This document shows positions 17,144 through 25,304 of a DNA stretch of 64,000 nucleotides, piece after piece. Position 1 is the first letter of the stretch. Each line of letters starts with the position of its first letter. The DNA is taken from positions 124,001 to 188,000 of the forward strand of contig JAGDYZ010000008.1 of assembly GCA_049116335.1 (NCBI GenBank), in the 5' to 3' direction. Both the position numbers and the translations under genes were made by a program. Under the pieces are notes generated by a model. The model saw nothing but the letters and a program-made list of their open reading frames with translations, ran no database searches and was not told where the DNA came from. The DNA comes from CANMIH01 sp049116335 (GTDB lineage: Bacteria > Pseudomonadota > Alphaproteobacteria > Rhodobacterales > Rhodobacteraceae).

Positions 17144-18307
17144 TCAGAGCATCTTGTTCATCAGCTCGCGACCGATCAGCATCCGGCGGATTTCGCTGGT
17201 GCCTGCGCCGATCTCCATCAGCTTGGCATCACGGAAGAACCGGCCCACCGGTGCGTCGTTGAGGAAGCCCGCGCCGCCCAAGGCCTGCACCGCCTGATGG
17301 GATTGCACCATGGCCTGTTCGCTGGCGTAGAGACAGCAGGCCGCCGCATCCTGACGGGTCACTTCCCCCCGGTCACAGGCTTTGGCCACTTCGTAGACAT
17401 AGGCGCGCGCCGAGTTCATCGCGGTGTACATATCCGCGATCTTGCCCTGCATCAGCTGAAAGTTCCCGATGGGCTGACCAAACTGTTTGCGTTCCGCGAG
17501 ATAGGGCATGACCTCATCCATACAGGCCGCCATGATGCCCAAACCGATGCCCGCCAGAACCACACGTTCGTAATCCAGACCGGACATCAGAACGCGCACG
17601 CCTTTGCCCTCTTCGCCCAGCACGTTTTCAAACGGCACTTCGACGTCTTCGAAGATCAGCTCGGCAGTGTTCGATCCGCGCATGCCCATCTTGTCGAAAT
17701 GCGGGCCGGTTGAGAACCCAGTCATGGACTTTTCAATCAAGAAGGCGGTGATGCCTTTTGATCCCGCATCCGGATCGGTCTTGGCATACACCACCAAGGT
17801 ATCGGCATCCGGACCATTGGTGATCCAGTATTTGTTGCCGTTCAGAACATAGCGGTCGTTCTTTTTCTCGGCGCGGATTTTCATCGACACCACGTCGGAC
17901 CCGGCCGAAGGCTCGGACATCGCCAGCGCGCCCACATGTTCCCCCGAGACCAGACCCGGCAGGTATTTCGCGCGCTGTTCGTCACTGCCGTTCAACTTGA
18001 CCTGGTTGACGCAGAGGTTGGAATGCGCGCCGTAGGACAGTGAGACCGAGGCCGAGGCCCGCGCCACTTCTTCCACCGCAACCGTATGCGCCAGATAGCC
18101 CATGCCTGCGCCGCCGAACTCTTCGGGCACGGTGATGCCCAGCATGCCCAGTTCACCCATCTCGCGCCACAGCTCGTTGGGGAAGGCATTGCTGCTGTCG
18201 ATCTCAGCCGCCATCGGTTTGACGCGCTCTTGCGACCACTTGTGCACCATCTCGCGCAGTGCGTTTACATCTTCGCCCAGATCAAAATTCATCGACGCCA
18301 GAAACAT
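17144..18307 (-). CDS. ivd: Isovaleryl-CoA dehydrogenase
   Basis: An FAD-dependent acyl-CoA dehydrogenase oxidising isovaleryl-CoA to 3-methylcrotonyl-CoA. The 387-residue frame starts at the ATG at 18307, preceded by GGGAGG with 7 bases of spacing. The catalytic base is placed as in isovaleryl-CoA dehydrogenases: Glu247 in GLDYERVVLAG, rather than near residue 370 as in short/medium-chain enzymes. FAD motifs include ALAMSEPSAGSDVVSMK and YWITNGPDADTLVVYAK, and the C-terminus has GAGTSEIRRMLIGRELM. It is the first gene of the catabolic run, with a palindromic operator candidate immediately upstream. Confidence 0.96.
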   Translation of the reverse strand: MFLASMNFDLGEDVNALREMVHKWSQERVKPMAAEIDSSNAFPNELWREMGELGMLGITVPEEFGGAGMGYLAHTVAVEEVARASASVSLSYGAHSNLCVNQVKLNGSDEQRAKYLPGLVSGEHVGALAMSEPSAGSDVVSMKIRAEKKNDRYVLNGNKYWITNGPDADTLVVYAKTDPDAGSKGITAFLIEKSMTGFSTGPHFDKMGMRGSNTAELIFEDVEVPFENVLGEEGKGVRVLMSGLDYERVVLAGIGLGIMAACMDEVMPYLAERKQFGQPIGNFQLMQGKIADMYTAMNSARAYVYEVAKACDRGEVTRQDAAACCLYASEQAMVQSHQAVQALGGAGFLNDAPVGRFFRDAKLMEIGAGTSEIRRMLIGRELMNKML

Positions 18308-18326
18308 GCGGTGGCCTCCCATTTAT

Positions 18327-18340
18327 TGAACATCTGTTCA
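18327..18340 (-). promoter_or_regulatory. Palindromic operator candidate upstream of ivd
   Basis: The site TGAACA-TC-TGTTCA is a perfect 6-bp dyad around two bases, starting 20 bases before the ivd ATG and overlapping the expected promoter or early leader. Short spaced dyads like this are typical of TetR-type or related dimeric regulators, several of which control branched-chain amino acid catabolism in proteobacteria. No such regulator gene is in the window, so the binding protein is unknown. Confidence 0.5.
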
Positions 18341-18648
18341 TTTCTAGTCACAAACCCGGATTCGGGTCAATGGCTGGCACGCGCAAAACGAAAGGGGCGC
18401 CGCTGGCACCCCCTGTGACGTCGCGTAGAATGTGTGTTTTTGGGAAGGAGACCGGGGCTAGGTGCGGCGTGCAAAGTCGGCAAGACAGAAGTCGAAGTAG
18501 AAGCCAGTAAGCTGACACAGCCGGCACTCAGTGTCGCTTTTAAATCTTCTTTCAAGTGACTACGACTGACCTTACTGTCTCTAAGCACGAGACCACTTGC
18601 GCTTTTCATTTAACCAGCACAGCGTAGCTAAAATTGTAAATCGAAAAG
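18341..18648. other. Intergenic region between ivd and the HEPN-like gene
   Basis: About 300 bp between divergent genes. The first half has local GC similar to its neighbours; from about 18530 the sequence becomes clearly AT-richer. I see no convincing coding region, RNA gene or terminator. An 80-codon reverse frame (18367-18609) lacks a ribosome site and recognisable features. The promoters for ivd and the HEPN-like gene must lie here. Confidence 0.5.
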
Positions 18649-19218
18649 TTGCCAAAGTTGATACCGATAGCCGACGACAACAAAAGTCTCGAAAAAGACA
18701 GAGAGGTAAATCTCGTCGTCGCCATCGGTTTTTTGGGGCAATCAGTCAAATCTCTTCGTCTCTCTGAAGACGCTATGGAAAACGGAAAACTAGACAAAAG
18801 CGTCACTGCCGGAGCAATTGGCATGGTTTGTTTGGCACAGGGGTTGGAGCTTCTGTTCAAAGCAATTCTTCTAGTCAGAGAAATTCCTGAACCGAAAGGA
18901 AAGGGCCAGCACCCATTGTTACCGATGTATGAACTGGTTTCAAAAGATAAGGCGTTCCAAGAAGCAATATTTCACCTGTTGGTCGATGAGAGCTGCTCGC
19001 AACCTGATGTTTCCGCCCAACGTATCGTCGAGTTGGCTCAAGACAGCTTCTACGCAGCCCGTTATCTTGGTCTCGGAAATCACACCGAATTACTTTTCGC
19101 GAAATCTAGACACGTCTCTCGCTTCGTTTTTGCGTTGGTAGTCACAAATTTCGCGCGATTTGCTGGCTATGTCTCCGATGAAATGGATTTGCAAGTAAAT
19201 CTGCATTTTGAAGCGTGA
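18649..19218 (+). CDS. HEPN-like domain protein
   Basis: A 189-residue, mostly helical protein in an AT-rich patch. The segment LAQGLELLFKAILLVRE followed by GQHPLLPMYELV is typical of HEPN-fold proteins (GH-x-LxxLY pattern). A putative ribonuclease signature R-x6-H is present as Arg138-YLGLGN-His145. There is no signal peptide or membrane segment. The only starts near the beginning are TTG codons (18649 or 18658); the first ATG, at 18775, would cut 42 residues. HEPN proteins often act as toxins or RNases in defence or stress systems, frequently with a MNT-type partner, but no partner gene is adjacent. The family call rests on pattern only. Confidence 0.55.
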   Translation: MPKLIPIADDNKSLEKDREVNLVVAIGFLGQSVKSLRLSEDAMENGKLDKSVTAGAIGMVCLAQGLELLFKAILLVREIPEPKGKGQHPLLPMYELVSKDKAFQEAIFHLLVDESCSQPDVSAQRIVELAQDSFYAARYLGLGNHTELLFAKSRHVSRFVFALVVTNFARFAGYVSDEMDLQVNLHFEA

Positions 19219-19409
19219 ACCCTCGTCGAAGGCAGGTCTACTTTGATTGATCTGGGTGATTTGCTGATTGCGGATAATCATGCCAAAACGGCGACCGACG
19301 ACTTTGGTCACCCACCACGACTTTGCAGAATCCGTTCCCAGCGCATCCCGGACATGTTCCTGAGCACGGGGCGGGCGCGTGAGCGCCTCTGCCCCTTTTC
19401 TCAACGGAT

Positions 19410-20246
19410 TTATTCCACCGCAACCTCGTCGAGGGTCAGGGTGCCGTCGCCGTTGCTGTCGTATTCGGCGATAAAGATGCGGGCGGCTTGTTCTTCGCTG
19501 ATCTCTTCACCCGCCTCTTCGGCAAACTCGGCTTGCAGCAGCTTGTCCTCTTCCGCGATCAGAGCGGCCATACATTCGGTGCTGACACCCAGCTCTTTCG
19601 CTTCGTCCTCAACCATCTCGACCGGGATGTCCGCCATCACTTCGGCGACCGTCACGACCCCATCGGCATTGGCGTCGATGTCGAGAAAGATCTCGACCCG
19701 CTCGCGCTGAAGCACGCGGGCGAACTCGGTATAGGACAGCAGATTGTCCTTGTTGGTGTCCGCCGACATGATGTCAAACAGCTCATACTCGGTCTCATCA
19801 AAGGCTTCGGTCAGCACCGCCTCAAAGCTTTGGCAGACCTCGGGCAGCGGCGCCATGATCTCGGCTGGATCGGGCAGCTCCATGTTCAGCTCGGCCTTAT
19901 ATTCGGTGCGGCTCAGCATGCCATCACCATTGGTGTCCAGCTCGGCAAAGGCCACGCGGGCATCGGTCGAGGCCACAGCGGCCTGATTGCCACTGACCAG
20001 ATAGAAACCTGCCAGCGCCAGGACCGGAAGGGTCGCCAATCCGGCGCGGGTCGGGAGTGATTTTGTAAAGCGGGCCATGTGAGTGTCTCCAGTTATGTTG
20101 TCACCCGCATCCTCAGACGATCCCGCCTGCATCAATCCGCGCACATAGCTGCTCATGGTTTCTCCACGATCCGAACAGGCCTTGGCCAAGGCCTGTTTTT
20201 CTTCAGGTGACATACGGATTTCGATACTGACGGTTTTCTTGCTCAT
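19410..20246 (-). CDS. Membrane EF-hand protein with N-terminal ribbon-helix-helix-like segment
   Basis: From the ATG at 20246 the protein has 278 residues. The N-terminus (about 1-42) with KKTVSIEIRMSPEEKQALAK and TMSSYVRGLM looks like a ribbon-helix-helix DNA-binding unit. A hydrophobic segment (about 70-88) is followed by four EF-hand loops of the DxNxDxxxxxxE type: DTNGDGMLSRTE at about 104, DTNKDNLLSYTE at 163, DANADGVVTVAE at 191 and DSNGDGTLTLDE at 263. A second start, ATG at 20078 (MARFTKSLPTRAG), has its own GGAGA ribosome site and would yield a secreted or anchored EF-hand protein without the N-terminal unit. The EF-hands are certain; the fusion needs testing. Confidence 0.8.
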   Translation of the reverse strand: MSKKTVSIEIRMSPEEKQALAKACSDRGETMSSYVRGLMQAGSSEDAGDNITGDTHMARFTKSLPTRAGLATLPVLALAGFYLVSGNQAAVASTDARVAFAELDTNGDGMLSRTEYKAELNMELPDPAEIMAPLPEVCQSFEAVLTEAFDETEYELFDIMSADTNKDNLLSYTEFARVLQRERVEIFLDIDANADGVVTVAEVMADIPVEMVEDEAKELGVSTECMAALIAEEDKLLQAEFAEEAGEEISEEQAARIFIAEYDSNGDGTLTLDEVAVE

Positions 20247-20528
20247 CTCATGCTCACGTCGTTGGAAGCGTGACAAACCAACTGGAATGGCCCTGCTTCC
20301 TTTTCCAATGGTTTCGTGTCCCGCGCCAAGAAAATTCGTGTCTGGACAGCCTAAACCTTTTGTAGGGACATAGGTGTAAATTAATTTGTATCAATGGGTT
20401 ACCTCGGCTTTCCCCGCGCGCTCCGAAAAGAGCATCACGTAGGGGAAATCCTTGATTTCTCACAGTTTCGGCAAATTTGAGCCGTATTTTTTCGTTAACC
20501 AGTACCTCTGTTATGTTGGAAACCACCG
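20247..20528. promoter_or_regulatory. AT-rich divergent promoter region
   Basis: This 282-bp gap separates the divergent EF-hand and Hint genes. The stretch around 20360-20400 (TGTAAATTAATTTGTATC) and 20480-20520 is strongly AT-rich and suitable for promoters in both directions. I see no palindrome or RNA feature worth naming, and the Hint gene lacks a strong ribosome site (GGAAACCACCG before the ATG). Confidence 0.4.
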
Positions 20529-21608
20529 ATGCCCGTCACCAATCTCATCGTCAATGGCACCTTTAACTCTGGCTCCACCGGTTGGAGCGGTGTTGATCTG
20601 GAAACCAATTATCGCGAAAGCGCCTATCTGGGCGACGGGTCCAACAACCGTGTGGCCGAAATGGATGGGCGCAGCGGCATGACCACGGTGATGGAGCAGA
20701 GCTTTGCCATCACCGACCCCAATGCCCCCACCCATACGCTGAGCATCGACGCCGCGCTGCGCAATGCCTCGCTGGGACAGGCGGGCAGCGAGGGGTTCAC
20801 GGTTGAAGTTGTGAACAGCACGGGCGTGGTGGTTGGCGCCATGACGGTTCTGCCCACCAGCAACAGCTTTCAGAGTTTCACGCTGGATGTCACCTTTCCC
20901 GCGCCCGATACCTATACTCTGCGCCTGACGGAACTTGGCCCGGACAACAGCCTTGGGGCGATCATCGACAATGTCGAAATGCTGGTGTGTTTTTGCAAAG
21001 GCACGCTGATCCGCACCGCCTGGGACAGCCGCCCGATTGAGACGCTGCGCACAGGCGATATGCTCGCCACCTTCTCGGGGCTGAAACCCCTGCGCTGGAT
21101 CGGCAAACGGGTGATTTCTGTTGATGAGCTGGTGGCGGATCCCAAGCTGTCCCCTGTGCGGATCAAAGCAGGTGCTTTGGGCGCGGGTCTGCCACATAAA
21201 ACCCTGCGCGTTTCGCGGCAGCATCGCATGCTGGCCCGTTCACCTTTGGTGGAACGGATGTTTGGCACGCCTGAGGTCTTGGTATCCGCCAACAAATTGG
21301 TTGGGCTGCCGGGCATCAGCTTTGATACCTCAGTGAAAGAGATCAGCTATTATCACATGCTGTTTGACGCCCATGAAATTGTCTGGGCCAATGACACCCC
21401 CAGCGAAAGCCTGCTGGCCACCGATCGATCCCTGATGGCGCTGTCACCCGCCGCCCGGGCCGAGCTGCGCCGCAGCTTTCCGCATCTCATAAACCAACAC
21501 AGCGCGCGGATGATCCCCCCCCTGCCGAAACAAAAGCGGCTTGCGGAACGTATGCGCAAAAACCGCCGTCCTGTGATTGAGATGGACACCCTGCCCTACG
21601 CCGCTTGA
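20529..21608 (+). CDS. Hint-domain protein with N-terminal carbohydrate-binding-like domain
   Basis: A 359-residue protein with no signal peptide. Residues 1-150 form a beta-rich domain (NLIVNGTFNSGSTGWSG, VAEMDGRSGMTTVMEQSF) resembling carbohydrate-binding modules. From Cys154 a Hint_2 domain begins (VCFCKGTLIRT, IETLRTGDMLAT). The downstream self-processing motif VSRQHRML appears about residue 230, with LVSANKLV and YYHMLFDAHEIVWAND following. Hint proteins of this layout are common in roseobacters and are thought to be exported autoprocessing proteins. The Hint Cys and His are both present, so cleavage activity is plausible. Confidence 0.85.
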   Translation: MPVTNLIVNGTFNSGSTGWSGVDLETNYRESAYLGDGSNNRVAEMDGRSGMTTVMEQSFAITDPNAPTHTLSIDAALRNASLGQAGSEGFTVEVVNSTGVVVGAMTVLPTSNSFQSFTLDVTFPAPDTYTLRLTELGPDNSLGAIIDNVEMLVCFCKGTLIRTAWDSRPIETLRTGDMLATFSGLKPLRWIGKRVISVDELVADPKLSPVRIKAGALGAGLPHKTLRVSRQHRMLARSPLVERMFGTPEVLVSANKLVGLPGISFDTSVKEISYYHMLFDAHEIVWANDTPSESLLATDRSLMALSPAARAELRRSFPHLINQHSARMIPPLPKQKRLAERMRKNRRPVIEMDTLPYAA

Positions 21609-21702
21609 AAACCTCTTGGTACAAAAAACGCGCCGCGATCACTCGCGACGCGTCTCGACTGCGACGGGCCGAGGGAATGGCCCACCACATTAAGTGCTTA
21701 GC

Positions 21703-23778
21703 TTAGAACACCTTCGCAACCGACAGTTTAAAGGTCCGGCCACGAGCTGCGCGCGAGCTCAGGTAGGGTTGGTACGCAACGTCCGTCACGTTATCCACAC
21801 CGCCACGCACCTCGAAACCTTCTAAGGCACCTGATGTCGGAACATAGGCAAAGTTCAGGTCAAAGGTTGTGTGAGATTTGTGCTGTTCCGCATAAACATT
21901 GGTCACACCTGTCGCCCCAAACGAACGGTTGACGTTTCGATTTGTTGCCCAAGCATGTTTGATTTCCAGCGACAGATCCAGCTGATCATCCATAAATCTC
22001 TTACCCAACGTCAGCTGTGCTACATCTGCGGGTGCATTGTTAAACCAGGTGCCATCGCCCCATTCCGCACGCACACGTGACGCATTGAAATCGGCATAGA
22101 ACTCAGTGTGTACGTAAGACAGCTCTAGCTCGACACCCTGAAGGTTCATCTGATCGCTGTCGGGGGTGATACCCGCAAACGGATTAGAGAGGTTGGCAGC
22201 AAGATATGTCTGGGTGCTGGTTGAATCCAGCGGGTTGGTATAGGTGGTGTTGTTCCAAACATTGGTGCGGAACAGTGTCACTTTCCCATCCAGTTTATCC
22301 TCGTCCGAGAAGACACCGGTCCCGCTATAGGACAGACCCGCCTCGTAGGTTGTCGCCTTTTCGGTGACACCGATCTTAGTTGCACTGGACAGATCGTCGA
22401 GGATTGGCAGGTTGGTGTTATAGGCCACAGTGCCGAAGACACCTACGCCGTTGTCAAATCCATATCGTACAGCCAAAGCACCAGACCAATCGCTGGATTT
22501 GAACTTCTGTCCATCGGTTGCAAGGCCGTTGTCAGCTCCAGTCAACGATTGCCACTCATAGCGCAGCTGGGGTGTCACCGTCAGGTTACCAATTTCCATT
22601 TCATTGGTCAGGTACACGGCGGTGAATTTGTCTTTCCCACCCGGCGAGGCACCAGCATTGCTGCCAGTATGCGAGACCGAGGTGCGCTCACGCTCACCAA
22701 TTTCGATGCCTGCAAGAACATTGTGATTGATTCCTCCGGTTTGGAAGAAGGCATTGTTCTCAAGGATAAAGGTCTTGCGTTTCGTGCGGTTGTCGGCGTT
22801 GTAAATCGTAGACGATGTTGAGGCAGAGACGTTTTCAATCAGTTCATCTGAGTAGGTGAACTTGGCCGTTATGTCGATCAGGTCGTTGTCGACAGGATTG
22901 TAGTTCAATCCGACATAGGATGTTACATCTTCTACATCCGCATCAACACGAACCGGGAAACTCGAACCAATAAAGTCATAGCTGACGTCCCGCAGAACGT
23001 TAGTCGATTTTGAATATGAGCCAACGACACTTAGATCATCGGTTAGTGTGTATTTCAGTTTGACCAGGCCAGACGGCATTTTAAATGCGGTATCGGCGAG
23101 GGTGTTTCCATCCCCATCCGTATAATCATCCGCTTCCCGGTATCCGTAGAAACCAATCACATCCAAACGATCTGTTGGCGCCCATACCAAGATCGACGTC
23201 GACATGCGTTCGTTGCTATTTGATTTGAAGGCCAGTTTCTGTCGGAAGGCGAAAGTATCGCCATCTTCCAAAAAGTCTGCGGCATCTTTGGTTTCTGCAA
23301 TCACAGTGCCGCCGATTGCGCCTGAAGAAAACCGAAAGCTCTCAGCTGGTCCACGAATAACGGAAACCTGCTTAAACAGTTCGGGCTCCATCGAAAGCAG
23401 GCTCCCTTGGCGGTAAAGTTCTTCCTGTCCTTTGGCAACACCATCAACGACAACGCTGACTTTGGTGTTTGACCCATATGTCCCGGCATCCGCGCCAAGG
23501 CCCCGAATGTTGATCGACGATCCCTGAGGGGTAGCCGCGTTGGACAGGGTCACACCCGGAATAGTCCCGACAGCTTCAGCAAGGGTCGAAGCCTGTCGTG
23601 AATCAAGTTCTTCTTGATCTAAGGTTGTGATCGGAGTGGCGGTATCAACGTCAAGCTTGCGCAGGCTTTCAAGCTCTAGCGTGCCAAGGTCGACCTCTTG
23701 CGCAAGCGCTGGTGCAACATAAAACGGCAGAACAAGCGCGACGGCGGCGCTTGCCAACAGATTAGATTTAGATGTCAT
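21703..23778 (-). CDS. TonB-dependent outer-membrane receptor
   Basis: A 691-residue receptor starting at the ATG at 23778 (GGGGA five bases upstream) with signal peptide MTSKSNLLASAAVALVLPF ending at ALAQ. The plug domain has the typical LAEAVGTIPGVTLSNA and GSSINIRGLG segments and SVIRGPAESFRFSSGAIGGTV. The remainder is a beta-barrel, ending in GRTFKLSVAKVF with a terminal Phe as expected. The final repeat (NVTDVAYQPYLSSRAARGRTFK) resembles haem/haemoglobin-type receptors, so haem or siderophore uptake is the leading guess; no transport partner genes are adjacent. Confidence 0.92.
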   Translation of the reverse strand: MTSKSNLLASAAVALVLPFYVAPALAQEVDLGTLELESLRKLDVDTATPITTLDQEELDSRQASTLAEAVGTIPGVTLSNAATPQGSSINIRGLGADAGTYGSNTKVSVVVDGVAKGQEELYRQGSLLSMEPELFKQVSVIRGPAESFRFSSGAIGGTVIAETKDAADFLEDGDTFAFRQKLAFKSNSNERMSTSILVWAPTDRLDVIGFYGYREADDYTDGDGNTLADTAFKMPSGLVKLKYTLTDDLSVVGSYSKSTNVLRDVSYDFIGSSFPVRVDADVEDVTSYVGLNYNPVDNDLIDITAKFTYSDELIENVSASTSSTIYNADNRTKRKTFILENNAFFQTGGINHNVLAGIEIGERERTSVSHTGSNAGASPGGKDKFTAVYLTNEMEIGNLTVTPQLRYEWQSLTGADNGLATDGQKFKSSDWSGALAVRYGFDNGVGVFGTVAYNTNLPILDDLSSATKIGVTEKATTYEAGLSYSGTGVFSDEDKLDGKVTLFRTNVWNNTTYTNPLDSTSTQTYLAANLSNPFAGITPDSDQMNLQGVELELSYVHTEFYADFNASRVRAEWGDGTWFNNAPADVAQLTLGKRFMDDQLDLSLEIKHAWATNRNVNRSFGATGVTNVYAEQHKSHTTFDLNFAYVPTSGALEGFEVRGGVDNVTDVAYQPYLSSRAARGRTFKLSVAKVF

Positions 23779-23906
23779 GATTTTCCCCAAAGCGGAAGTG
23801 CCTGGCTTCGGGCTTGCATTGATTACGCTCAAACGCTGGCTTTTAGCTTCACGAGCCGCCTAGAGGTTTCTGATAAAAATTGTAAGGTTCACTTCCGACC
23901 TGGTAA

Positions 23907-23926
23907 AACATCGTGACCAAAATGTT
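23907..23926 (-). promoter_or_regulatory. Inverted repeat upstream of the TonB receptor
   Basis: AACAT-N10-ATGTT lies about 130 bases upstream of the receptor start in an AT-rich stretch. Iron-responsive regulation would be expected for such a receptor, but this sequence does not match a Fur, Irr or RirA consensus I can confirm. Confidence 0.3.
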
Positions 23927-23973
23927 ACATTCACCTCAACCAATGATTGATTTCATGGTCAAACCTTTGGTTT

Positions 23974-25179
23974 TCATGACGATTGGAACACAGCACTGAC
24001 CTCGGCTTTGAGGATCGCAGCGATCTGTTCGCAATCCGCTACGCTAAAGGTCAGTGGCAGGCGCATATCGATGATACCGGCCAAAATCCGATCACTTGCG
24101 GGCATGGCCGCGCTCTCAGCATAGCGCCAGCTGTCATAGCGCGAGGTAAACCCGTTGGGTTCTGCCCCGCCAAACCACTTGAGCTCAACCCCACGCGCCG
24201 CGCAGCGTTTCAGCACGTCCTGTACCTTGTGCGGCTGCCAGTCGAGCAGCAGAAACTGGATCGACGAGCCAACATAGGTTTCCTGTACTGGGCGTTCGAT
24301 CACCTGCAGACCCGGTGTCCCTCGCAGACCCTTTTCCACGGCCACATACCGTTCGTTCCAGCGCTGCACCTGCGTGTCGAGATCCCTCAGTTGGGGGCGC
24401 AAAATGGCGGCGCGCAGGTTGTCCATGCGGCCCGACACATTGGGGGTCACATATTTCACGCGCTCGAACACCTCCGGCGATGGCGCTGCAAGGTGTCGTT
24501 CAAACAACATATACGACCCGGATAGGATCACGGCTTTGGCGGCGATTTCTTCATCGTCGGTGATAAGAAACCCACCTTCGCCGGAATTTACGTGTTTGTA
24601 GGTCTGCATCGAATAGCAACCCACTTTGCCAATGCGCCCTGACGGCACCCCATTCCAGGCGGCCCCCATGGTATGGGCACAGTCTTCGATCACGGTGATG
24701 CCATTGTCGTCGCAGATCTGCATCAGGCGATCCATGTCACACAGATGCCCGCGCATATGTGACAGCATCAGAACCTTGGCCTGATCTGCCTTGGCCTCAA
24801 GGTCATCCAGATCAATCACCAGATCCTCTGTTACCCCGACGAACACCGGACGGGCATTCACACTGGCGATGGAGCCCGGCACAGGTGCAAGCGTAAAGGC
24901 ATTGGTCAATACCGCATCACCAGGTTGCACCCCAATCGCGCGCAGGGCGCAGGCCATAGCATAGCCGCCCGAGGCCACCGCAAGGCAATATTTCGCCCCG
25001 GTCTGCGCCGCAAATTCCTGCTCCAGAAGCGAGGTCTCGGACAGTTCGCCTTCGGCCACGTTATAGCGATGCAACCGGCCAGAGTTCAGAACCGCCAGCG
25101 CCGCCTCGATCCCCTCTTGAGGAATGGGCTCTTGCTGGGTGAAATTTCCGGTGAAGATATCAGGTGTCTTTTGGGTCAT
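23974..25179 (-). CDS. DegT/DnrJ/EryC1/StrS-family aminotransferase
   Basis: A PLP-dependent enzyme of 401 residues that typically transaminates a keto-sugar or cyclitol. The PLP lysine is Lys195 in CYSMQTYKHVNSGEGG, and Asp166-x2-His169 in IEDCAHTMGA contacts the cofactor. GYAMACALRAIGVQPGDAVLTNAFT is a typical N-terminal region. It is divergent from the MmgE/PrpD gene with 125 bases between. No sugar-nucleotide genes are adjacent, so substrate and pathway are unknown. Confidence 0.9.
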   Translation of the reverse strand: MTQKTPDIFTGNFTQQEPIPQEGIEAALAVLNSGRLHRYNVAEGELSETSLLEQEFAAQTGAKYCLAVASGGYAMACALRAIGVQPGDAVLTNAFTLAPVPGSIASVNARPVFVGVTEDLVIDLDDLEAKADQAKVLMLSHMRGHLCDMDRLMQICDDNGITVIEDCAHTMGAAWNGVPSGRIGKVGCYSMQTYKHVNSGEGGFLITDDEEIAAKAVILSGSYMLFERHLAAPSPEVFERVKYVTPNVSGRMDNLRAAILRPQLRDLDTQVQRWNERYVAVEKGLRGTPGLQVIERPVQETYVGSSIQFLLLDWQPHKVQDVLKRCAARGVELKWFGGAEPNGFTSRYDSWRYAESAAMPASDRILAGIIDMRLPLTFSVADCEQIAAILKAEVSAVFQSS

Positions 25180-25304
25180 AGCCGCATGATTGCGATAGCT
25201 TTCTCACTTGGTCAATCACGGCTTTCAGCATCCTGTTCTGACCGCGACGCGTTTCTGTCGGTTTTATCACTTCAAGCGTCGATTCTCTGCCGCAGGCTGA
25301 GGAT

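Noticed and set aside
18367..18609. 80-codon reverse frame between ivd and the HEPN-like gene
   Set aside because: No ribosome site, Ser/Arg-rich composition typical of random high-GC DNA, and it crosses the GC transition.
19219..19409. Search for an RNA gene between the HEPN-like and EF-hand genes
   Set aside because: No tRNA-like T-loop, no hairpin-plus-T-run and no coding frame with support; left unannotated.
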